Positions 45,381 to 53,319 of a stretch of 64,000 bases of DNA are shown here, piece by piece (the stretch's first letter is position 1; every line of letters starts with the position of its first letter). Origin of the DNA: a bacterium. Its GTDB lineage: Bacteria > Zixibacteria > MSB-5A5 > CAIYYT01. Below the pieces are notes generated by a model, which did not search any database, was not told the DNA's origin, and saw nothing but the letters and a program-made list of their open reading frames with translations. The stretch lies in NCBI GenBank assembly GCA_016708315.1, contig JADJGC010000008.1:1-64000 (forward strand), in the 5' to 3' direction. The position numbers were made by a program, and so were the translations under genes.

Positions 45381-47617
45381 TCACTTCAATTGCTCCAGGA
45401 GCCGGGCGTTTTGTTTGAGTTCATCCACAACGAGTGGTCTCGATGGCTCCCTTCCTGGCTCCGGTTTGGTCTCTTTCGAAGTCTCGGATACGGGATGTGT
45501 GTTCTTCGTTTCCGGTTCAATTCCTGCCTTCAGCGCGGTCGTATATTCCTCCTCTGCGCGCTCGACCGCCGTTTTGGCTGCTTCCTCGTCGATCTTGAAC
45601 TTCGTGAGATTATCGCCGGATTCCTGCAAGTCTTTGAGCAGCCGGGTTTGCTCGGCCTTTGCCTTCGCCAGCTTGGTCTCTGCTTCAGATGGTGCGATGT
45701 CTTCGATCGCTCCCTCGCGTTCCAGCATCGTACGGCGCTTCTGTTCCAGTTGCCGGATTTCCAATGAATTCGTCGCCGCCTTTTGCGATAGGTCGTGGAC
45801 CCGATTCTCGGTTTCGATTCGCCGGGCAATGATCTGGTTGGCCTGCTCGGTGCGAAGATCGAGGGCCTGCTTTCTGGCATGCACCAAGGCCTTGTCAGTC
45901 CACGAACTCTTTCGGACCAGGAAGCTTGAATTGGCTTCCGCTGAGAGTGTGGATTCCTGGTCGGGCTGGCTGTCTTCGATCTTCAATTTGCCTTCCGGAA
46001 TCCTGGGTTCGTTGTGGTCGTCGAGGATCGTCGCCGTGATGAAGATGGTCAGATAATTGACGTCCTTTTTGTCCTGCTCGTTGCGGAACAGTTTCCCGAG
46101 GCCGGGAATATCGCCCAAATAGGGCACCTTGTTCCGGCTCTTGCTGGACGTGGAAGTTCGCAAGCCGGCGATGACCACGGTGTCTCCGCTGTCCAGGGTG
46201 AACTCGCCGTTGAACGCGCGGCCCGAGGTCTGCGGCACCTGCCGCGGTGGAGTGCCTTGGGTGCCGGAGGAAACGGTGACGAACTGGTCGAGTTGACTGA
46301 CGCTGATCGCGGTGCCCAGTTTGAGACGAACGCCGTCCTGGATGCGCGGCAGGATGTTGATCGTGGTGCCGACGTTTACGAACGAGGTGTTGTCGTATCC
46401 GACGCCGGACCCGCCAGCGGAGTAGCCGGCCGCAACGGAACTGCCCGAGATGTAGGGAATCTGTTGCGTCGCCGCAAAGGCGACCTCCCGGCCGTTGGCG
46501 GTAATGGTCGAGGGTTGGGCAACCGTCTCGCCTTTCTGATCGTTCACGAAGAAATTGACGGTGGCGGAGATGTCGTTGCGCAGAACGATGGAACTCATCG
46601 GATTCCCGAAGGAGGATGCGAGCTGACGGAAGCTGCTCATGGCGCCGAACGAATTGGTGCGCTGCCTGCGGACGTTCCCGGCGGCACCAAACCAAAAGTG
46701 AGTCCGGGCGAAAGCATGCTGGCCCAATCCACCCCCATCCGGCTCATCGGATTCGAAGTGGTGGCGAAAATGCGGACGTCGATGCGGATATTGGGGTTCC
46801 GCATATTGGCGATTTCCAGATACTTCGCGACGCGGTCCGCCGCCTGACGGGTGCCATAAAGCAGCACTTGTTGTTTTTCTTCGTAGTACCAGACCTTGCT
46901 GCTTTTCTCGTCACCCACGTTGGCCACCTTCTCCAGCAGCGATTCGATTTCCCCATATTTGCCCCCGTTCTCCACAGTGAGCGATCCGGCGCTGGCCGAA
47001 ACGGCGTTGCCCGCACCAGAATAGCCGGCGCCGCCACCCGTCGGCGCGCTCTGAGCCCCGCCTTTGAACCGATCGATGAAGTTGTCTTTCAACTTGAATT
47101 TGTAGAAGGCGACCTGGTTCGTGTATTTGCGGACGGTGTAAAGTCCAGTGTCGGCGTCGTAGAGTTCCAGGCCGCGATGTTTCAGGAGGAACTCCATCAA
47201 ATCCCTCGGCTTGGGCTGGGCCATTTGCAGGGTGATCTCCTCGTCTGGAATCTGGTCGGCTTCCGGTTCCAGATAGTTCAGGCCGGACGAACGGGCCAGC
47301 AACTTGAAGACAGATCGCAACGGAACACCTTCGATGGCCAGATAGGGGGCGTCATTCGTTTCGGGGGCGACGGAGAGGATCGGGCTATTGGTTCCCGCCG
47401 GTTCAAACAAGCCCATGAGCCGAACCTGGGTGTCGGTTGTGAAGGGCAGGCCCGGCTTGTCCGCGCGATTTGTTGCAGCGGCTGTCATGTCGACGGCGGC
47501 TGTCTTGTCCGGGTCCGGCCGGGTTTCGGTATTTGTTTGCGCCGTGAGCGCCGTGCCCATCAGGCACCAGCAAAGGGTCATTGCTCGCAGACCGGCTTGC
47601 ATTCGGAATCTCATCAC
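45381..47617 (-). CDS. Type II/IV secretin with coiled-coil tail; -1 frame break in the middle
   Basis: The first piece (47617-46637) has a signal peptide (ending GTALTAQ), an STN-like domain (LRSVFKLLARSSGLNY) and an N1-type domain with QQVLLYGTRQAADRVAKYL. The second piece (reading to TGA 45381) is the secretin pore: ISATVNFFVNDQKGET, DSGDTVVIAGLRTS and the hallmark VPYLGDIPGLGKLFRNEQ. The two overlap in different frames; a -1 change between about 46650 and 46690 joins ...FGLVPPGTSAGS to TNSFGAMSSFRQ. The whole would be about 745 residues. After the pore, some 200 residues form an unusual charged coiled coil (EQANQIIARRIETENRV). Start is GTG followed by ATG, after GGAG. It forms the outer-membrane channel for a pilus or secreted protein; the giant proteins are possible cargo. 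Confidence 0.78.
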
Positions 47618-47623
47618 ATCTCC

Positions 47624-47629
47624 ATTCTA
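47624..47629 (-). promoter_or_regulatory. -10-like TAGAAT box before the secretin gene
   Basis: Minus strand reads CCTTAGAATGGAGAT then GTGATG; the box ends six bases before GTG and nine before ATG. Confidence 0.5.
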
Positions 47630-47648
47630 AGGCGCTCAGGATGCGCCT
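47630..47648. other. 6-bp hairpin between GspE-like and secretin genes
   Basis: AGGCGC and GCGCCT pair around a 7-base loop, directly abutting the TAGAAT box. No T-run follows in either direction, so it may attenuate or be an operator rather than a full terminator. Confidence 0.35.
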
Positions 47649-47661
47649 GGTCGTTCCACTT

Positions 47662-49881
47662 TTATTTGAAGTCCTCTGCCTGAAAATCGAGAAACAGTTT
47701 CTGGGCGTCTTTGAGGTCCACCTGGCCTTCGTTGACCAGTTCCATGGCCTGCGCCATGATCGGTCTGAAGGCAGAATGTTGCTCGGCGTGCCGCACAATC
47801 TCCGCGTGAGTCTGTCCCTTGAGCAGGAGTTCCCGCATGCCGGCGTCCACGGGAATGATTTCGGTGATGATTCTGCGGCCGGTGTAACCTTTGTGGCAGT
47901 TGCGGCAGCCGATGGTGTTGGCATGGTAAATCGCCGGATTCAATCGCACGCCGCTTTGCTTCTCGATGCGCACCATCTCCAGTTCGGTGGGCCGGCGGCT
48001 CTTGCGGCAGACCGGACACAGGCGCGGGATCAGGCGCTGGGCCAGAATCAGGCGCACCGCATCGGCGATCTGGTGCGCTTCCACATCCAAAGCCTGCAAC
48101 CGGTCGAACGTCCCGCTCGCCGAGTTCGTGTGCAGTGTCGTTAGAACCAAATGACCCGTATTGGCGGCCTGAACGGCGATCTGCGCCACTTCCCGGTCGC
48201 GGATTTCGCCCAGGAGAATGACGTGGGGCGCCTGGCGCAGGAGCGCGCGCAGGCCGCGGGCGAATGTCAACCCGATGACCTCGTTCACCTGCGTCTGGCT
48301 GATGCCGGGGATGTAAGTCTCGATCGGATCTTCGAGGCTGCACACGTTCAGCCGTTCGCGGTCCATCTCCTGGATGGCAGAGTACAACGTCGTTGTCTTG
48401 CCGGACCCGGTCGGGCCGGTGACGATCATAATGCCATTCACCATGCTGAGGGCCTTGCGCATGAGCTGAAGATGCCCCGGGTGCATGCCCAGCTTGTCGA
48501 GGTTGGGAAAGCGAATGGTGGCACTCAGCAGCCGTAGCGTGATTTTCTCTTCCTGACTGTCCAGCACCGGCATGGTCGCGGCCCGGATTTCCACGGGCGT
48601 GCCCCGGATGCTGAGGGTGATCTTGCCGTCCTGGGGCAGGCGCTTCTCGGTGATGTTCATGCCGGCGCGCACCTTGAGATGCAGCACGATATTGGTTCCG
48701 TACTGTTTGGGCATCCCGTCGAAGAATGTCGTGTTGATGCCGTCAATGGTGAAGCGTATCCGGTAATCGTTGATTTGCGGCTCGACCAGAATGTCGGAGG
48801 CGCCACGCTTGTAGGCGGCGAAGATCGCCGCCTCGGCAATCAGCTTGACCTTGACGTTCTTCGGATCGAGTTGCTCGTCGGTGAATTGGGCGGGGTCAAT
48901 GCTGTCAGCGAGGCTGTCGGGAATAACGTCGTCCTGCTTGATGAACTTGGACAACTGGATCGTCTTGTTAACCTGTTCCTCAAGGAAGCGATTGTAGTCC
49001 CGTGGCAGGACCGGGATCAGTTGCACGGCCAACCCCTGGCGGCGGATTTGCTCGGACACGGTCTCGACGCTGTTGAAACGGTCCCAGTTGAGCACGTATC
49101 CCAACTGCATCAATCGATGGTTCTCAAACAGGATGACCGCTTCCACTGCCTTCAACGTTGCGGCACTTACGCGCTTGGACTCCTGCGGCACGTCGACGAT
49201 GTCCAATCCAATGCAGGACTCGCCTTTGATTTTGCGGGAGAACCAGTATTCCCATTCCGGCGAAACGTCGTCAAAGCTGTCGGTTGCTTTGATCTTCTCG
49301 AGAGCATTGCGATCTTCCTCCGTCAGTGCGTTGTGTGTCATCTGCCACTCGGCCCATTCCCTCGGCACTGATGGGGGCGGCTTGGAGTCCGCTGAGTAGG
49401 CTTTTGCCGATGGGCCGGCGTAGCGTTGGTCCCACGCTTCCGCCAGTTTCTGAAATGCACTCCAGGTGCAGAGGACCATCTGAAGGTTCTCCTTGTGGAA
49501 ACACGCCGGCAGCGGCACGTGTGGATCGTAATGTGCCAGCAGAATTCCTGGTCCTTGCGTCATCACCGGCACGTGTCCGTTTTGCTCCCGTTGAAACCCC
49601 AATGCCTGGCAACGGGCGAACAGTGTCGGGGAAGCCGTGACGTGGACGTTGGTTAGAAACGACAGTTCCAGAACCTAGGCAATGAATCCGGTCAGGTCCT
49701 CCTCGCCGAGAAAATTTTCGTCGCTGGACCGGATGGTATTCGAGGTGAGAAACTCGAAGAGATTTGGAACTGGCTCCTCAAAACGCAGGAGATGCTCCTG
49801 GGCAAACCGATCAAGGAGTTGTTGCAGCCCTGGCGTGACAATCAGCGCGGATGCTTCGGAGACGGTCTCGGAGCCTGTCAT
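47662..49881 (-). CDS. GspE/PilB-type secretion ATPase, one in-frame TAG near the N-terminus
   Basis: The ATPase domain is complete: Walker A IVTGPTGSGKTTTLYS (near residue 486), Asp box and Walker B VILLGEIRDREVAQIA, His box LVLTTLHTNSA, and a tetra-cysteine zinc motif (CPVC near 624, CRNC near 662), all hallmarks of extension ATPases for type II secretion or type IV pili. The frame from 49602 lacks a proper start. Upstream, the same frame continues to a TAG at 49675-49677 (codon 69), and beyond it to an ATG at 49881 that sits six bases after a TATAAT box. Sequence on both sides of the TAG is protein-like (GEEDLTGFIA, then VLELSFLTNVHVTAS). Read through, the protein has 739 residues. It powers assembly of the filament together with the secretin immediately downstream. 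Confidence 0.85.
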
Positions 49882-49887
49882 CTTTTA

Positions 49888-49893
49888 ATTATA
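49888..49893 (-). promoter_or_regulatory. -10 TATAAT box, six bases before the GspE-like ATG
   Basis: Minus strand reads CCTATAATTAAAAG then ATG. Perfect -10 hexamer with leaderless spacing and only a poor ribosome site. It supports 49881 as the real start, i.e. upstream of the in-frame TAG. Confidence 0.6.
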
Positions 49894-49944
49894 GGCTCGT
49901 GGAAGACAAGAGGCGGAATCGTCGCGGTGGCGCCTTCCCGGCTC

Positions 49945-49950
49945 TATAAT
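49945..49950 (+). promoter_or_regulatory. -10 TATAAT box before the plus-strand Toprim-like gene
   Basis: GGCTCTATAATTCATTGGG then ATG at 49959. It is divergent from the GspE-like box; the two share the 65-base spacer. No -35 is recognised for either. Confidence 0.55.
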
Positions 49951-49958
49951 TCATTGGG

Positions 49959-51437
49959 ATGAATCCGAGAATCGATCTCAGCCCTAAAGAGGTCGAGAGA
50001 CTCCCCCGCGGAGTGCATCCCTGCCGCGAATACCGCGTGTTCGACCACAAACACGACCAATAGGTCCTCTACCGGGAATTTCTGTACGAAACGGCGCACG
50101 GCATAGCGCACATCATCCTGGCACCCGGGCGAAACCTGCAGCAAGGCATGGCGGCGGCCGATCGACTCCTGAAGGGCTGCTCCACAAACACGCTTCTCGA
50201 AACCGGGGTTTACGGGATTGTGAACTCCGTTCGGAACCACGAAGAAGCTTGTTCCGGGTCTCCGCTGGTGCTGGCCGTGGCGCGTTCCGGTGTCCATACA
50301 GAATGGTCGTCGGAGCGTATGCTTGAAATCCTTTCCGGGGATGGCCAAACGCGGCCTTCTCGCCTGCACCGGAGCATGGTCAACCGACCTGCGCTCATGT
50401 TCCGCTATCAACCTTTTGCGGAACGAGGCTATTTGCGGATCAAGCCAGGTTACGTTCCTCCCGAAGTTAAGTTGAAATACGCCGCACCGGTAGGGTGCGC
50501 CAGCAACGAACTGTTCTTGGCCGGGAAGATCGCCAATCGTTGGTCGGACGCCTTCTATCAGTCGGTCTTGACCAACGTGGATTACAATCTTTGGATCACG
50601 GACGATGAAAAGAGCGCAATGTGCTTGTCGCTGCTGCCGCTGCTGCTGGGTCTGAAGATGGATGTAATTGGCATTCCTGGAAACTGGTCAAGAGGCAGCC
50701 ACCGGGAGATGGACATTTGGAAGCTCGCGACTGAACTCGAGGCCTATCGCTTTATGACAGCGGAGGGCGCTCGCCGGCGGGTGGGGATTGTTTTCCGCCA
50801 GAATAGCTGGCTTGATGCTGAGTCGGTGGATGCACTTCTCCGTTTGTGCAAAACCTTGCGGGAGGCAGGGGCATCGGTTTTCGTCGCAGTCGTTCCATCT
50901 GAAGCTCGGCAGGAGGGCATCGACCATTTCTTTGCGAAACATTGCGTTCGCGGAAACGTGCTCGCCTTCGGGCCAATGCTCGATCTGTTAAGCCGCTCAG
51001 TCTATCTGGACGGCGATTACGAGGTCAGCCATCCCGCCCCCGATGTGTCCTGCCGTCTGAAATCACTCGGCGAACGGGCGGAGGTGTTTTATGAGGTTCA
51101 AGAGAAGCTCAGAGACAAACCATTCACCGAGTTGCCTCCACGTGTTATCGACCGGGTGGTTTCCGAAATCGGACACTTGGCGACCGGCGAAGAGGGAGGA
51201 GACAGCTTCCGTCATGAATTTTGCGCCTTATCTTTGGAAGATCAGGCATCGCGGTGGGCGGACTGGATGGCTCAGAACCCTTTTCAAACAAAACTGGATC
51301 GTGAACTGGACTCATTTATCCCGCCCGTATTTCGCGACCGGGGATCGATTGCCGCCCGGTTCTGCTTCGAAGACGCAGCGAACAATCGCCTGCCGCTGGA
51401 AACGTCAAGACAAGCCGGGAACGGCCCGTCCAAATAA
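49959..51437 (+). CDS. Toprim-like (DUF3854-like) protein with one in-frame TAG
   Basis: From ATG 49959 the frame runs 34 codons to a TAG (50061-50063, codon 35) and then stays open in the same frame to TAA 51437, 491 residues in all. The sequence is protein-like on both sides (EYRVFDHKHDQ, then VLYREFLYETAHGIAHII), and the start follows a TATAAT box, so the TAG lies inside the gene. Near residue 212 NLWITDDEKSAMCLSLL followed by MDVIGIPGNW resembles the Toprim-like core of DUF3854 proteins, as in the 951-residue protein at 26-29 kb; the canonical EGEK Glu is replaced by Asp here (DDEK). The remainder is not recognised. A replication or DNA-transfer role is inferred. If TAG is not read, a shorter product could begin at an internal ATG such as 50148. 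Confidence 0.6.
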
Positions 51438-51451
51438 ATCTCCAACAAGAT

Positions 51452-51465
51452 GCCGCTCATGCGGC
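51452..51465. terminator. Hairpin at the convergent gene ends
   Basis: GCCGC and GCGGC pair around TCAT, where the plus-strand Toprim-like gene (TAA 51437) meets the minus-strand small-gene cluster (TGA 51457). On the minus strand a T-rich stretch follows 14 bases later. Possibly bidirectional; weak. Confidence 0.35.
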
Positions 51466-51885
51466 CTTCGGTTCCGAGTGCATCTCGATGCGTTCAGCGA
51501 GCAGTTCGGCCGTTTCATACCAGGGAAAACAGAAGCACGCATCGCCGCTGAACACGATCTGGCCGTGCTTGTCTTTATAGCCGTACGCGCCCCAGCGATC
51601 CACAAACTCGCACCATTCCGGGCGCTCACCCTGGACAATCTCGCGGAACAGATCTTTGTAGAGGTCGAGGATGTTCGGCAGATTTTCCGGCTCAGCGTGT
51701 TCGTGGTAGTCAGCCCAGTCTTGCCGGCGCGCTCGCGCGCCAAACCGCCGCCGGATTTCAGGGTCGGTGTCAGCCAGATTTCTCATCCGGCAGATCGCGC
51801 GTCTGGCCTTGCGTCCGTAGCACACATCTGCGCCGTGGTAGATGGCGATGGGCGCGACGAGATTGAAGAGCTGTGGTGTGGTCAT
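51457..51885 (-). CDS. Hypothetical protein, 142 residues
   Basis: Not recognised. Soluble, rich in Trp, Tyr and Cys (CEFVDRWGAYGYKDKHG, GDACFCFPWYETAELL), with a basic helical segment (KARRAICRMRNLAD). It is the last of four small genes running on from sbcC, and starts four bases after the previous stop. Start ATG has no clear ribosome site, in keeping with translational coupling. The co-location with SbcCD hints at DNA processing or defence, without direct evidence. Confidence 0.55.
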   Translation of the reverse strand: MTTPQLFNLVAPIAIYHGADVCYGRKARRAICRMRNLADTDPEIRRRFGARARRQDWADYHEHAEPENLPNILDLYKDLFREIVQGERPEWCEFVDRWGAYGYKDKHGQIVFSGDACFCFPWYETAELLAERIEMHSEPKAA

Positions 51886-51889
51886 ACGA

Positions 51890-52480
51890 TCACGCCAATT
51901 GGAGCGGTTGCTCGTTCGCGGTTTCGATGACGCGGTACGCGTTCTGCCCCCGAATTTTGGCGCGCTTGATTCCACCTTTGGCAAACAGGCGATAGAGCCT
52001 TTGTCGTTCGTGGTCGCGTCCCTGGTGGTAAGTGTGCCCGATGACCTGGCACAAATCCCAAAGGCGCTCGGGCGGCAGCGATGAACACAATGCGCGCCAC
52101 TCCGTGTGGCCGGCATCGAGGTAAACGTAGATGCCGCCTCCGTCCTTTCGAATGATCACGTGTCGCCCTGCATGACCGTTCACGGCGTAAATTCCATAGC
52201 GGTAACTGTCGCCGGTCCATTTCGTCGCGCTGTTGAAGGAGCACGGACGTCCTTCGCCGAACAATCCTGCGCCGAGAAAGTCGAGCGCAGCCACCTCGAC
52301 GATCACGTACTCGCCCATCACAATGCCGGTGTGTCCGATGACCCAGGCTTTGAGTCGTTCGGGCGCGGCGGGCGTTCGGTCGCTTCCCGTGTGCTCGCTC
52401 TTGTACCAGTAGAGCCGGGCGGCATCGTCGCTGTGCCAGCCGCAGACTGCGCCGCCCATTTCGTAGGGGATCAATTTCAT
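51890..52480 (-). CDS. Hypothetical protein, 196 residues
   Basis: Not recognised. Mixed alpha/beta composition, with GGGIYVYLDAGHTEWRAL and a C-terminal helical, basic segment (GRDHERQRLYRLFAKGGIK). No membrane segment. Its ATGA overlaps the stop of the preceding gene, so it is translated by coupling within the four-gene cluster downstream of sbcC. Confidence 0.55.
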   Translation of the reverse strand: MKLIPYEMGGAVCGWHSDDAARLYWYKSEHTGSDRTPAAPERLKAWVIGHTGIVMGEYVIVEVAALDFLGAGLFGEGRPCSFNSATKWTGDSYRYGIYAVNGHAGRHVIIRKDGGGIYVYLDAGHTEWRALCSSLPPERLWDLCQVIGHTYHQGRDHERQRLYRLFAKGGIKRAKIRGQNAYRVIETANEQPLQLA

Positions 52481-52797
52481 TCAATGAATTCGTAGGTGAG
52501 TATTTTCTTACCGTCCCGGTAGATGACGGCTTTGCCATCCTCGACGGCAAAATCCTTTGCCTTCGGATAATCCAGCCACGACCAGCGTTGTGGACCGGCC
52601 GGTTTGTCCGTCATGTGTTGGCGGTCGAACGCTACCGAGTTGGTCTGCACCCTGGCGACAATTCGTTCCTCCGGTGGCGGAGTCGGTATCACCGTGTTGC
52701 CGACGTTGCCGCGAATGACCAATCGCGGCATGTGAAATGTGACTCGGAGTTTCACGCCGGCGACCAGCCGGCGCTTGAAATCGGCAAGCGTTTTCAT
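52477..52797 (-). CDS. Hypothetical protein, 106 residues
   Basis: Not recognised. I chose ATG 52797 (MKTLADFKRRL...), two bases after the preceding TGA; the frame is open further upstream but that part lies antiphase over the neighbouring gene. Composition is basic and beta-rich (GVKLRVTFHMPRLVIRGN), ending in a Lys/Tyr-rich segment (GKAVIYRDGKKILTYEF). The last four bases overlap the next start (ATGA). Confidence 0.55.
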   Translation of the reverse strand: MKTLADFKRRLVAGVKLRVTFHMPRLVIRGNVGNTVIPTPPPEERIVARVQTNSVAFDRQHMTDKPAGPQRWSWLDYPKAKDFAVEDGKAVIYRDGKKILTYEFIE

Positions 52798-52799
52798 CT

Positions 52800-53300
52800 T
52801 CAGAAGCCGTAACGGGTGTAAGCCTCGTGCGAGTACTTGAGTTTCACGAAATCCGGATGGCGATCCCACTGACAGGCACCGCGGCGATCCTCGATGCATT
52901 CGAAGACGCCGCTTTTCCAGATGAGAAACCATTCACCGTGACAGAGGATGCGGATGCAGGCCCGGTCGCCGTCGAATCGCGTCGCTTTGGTGACGTAACC
53001 GCACGCTTCGCTCACCTTTACCAAGTGTTCGTAGGCTTGCGTGACCGTCCACCGAGCGTTGACCTCAGCTTCTCCCTGGCCGGAAATCACGATGTTGCGC
53101 TTGCCTTCGACCTGCAATTGGTGCTCGCGCTCCATTGCCTCGCCGAATGTGGCGCGCTGGTGGTTGCGGTAGAGGTACGGTTTGCCACTCGGCCATGGAC
53201 CGGATTTGTCAGTCAGACAGCCGTCGCACTTTTCATGCGTGGCCAGATAAAGACACGTCTCGCAACTGATCGGGACTTTTTCTTTGAGGTCGTCAGCCAT
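52800..53300 (-). CDS. Hypothetical protein with a zinc-ribbon-like CxxC pair, 166 residues
   Basis: Start at ATG 53300 (MADDLKEK...), 19 bases after the sbcC stop. Near the N-terminus CETCLYLATHEKCDGCL has a C-x2-C-x8-C-x2-C pattern typical of a zinc ribbon. The rest carries further Cys, Trp and aromatic residues (CHGEWFLIWKSGVFECIED). It opens the four-gene cluster. A nucleic-acid-binding or protein-contact role is likely for the zinc motif, but the family is unknown. Confidence 0.55.
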   Translation of the reverse strand: MADDLKEKVPISCETCLYLATHEKCDGCLTDKSGPWPSGKPYLYRNHQRATFGEAMEREHQLQVEGKRNIVISGQGEAEVNARWTVTQAYEHLVKVSEACGYVTKATRFDGDRACIRILCHGEWFLIWKSGVFECIEDRRGACQWDRHPDFVKLKYSHEAYTRYGF

Positions 53301-53319
53301 AAACAGTCGTCGGCCGAGT

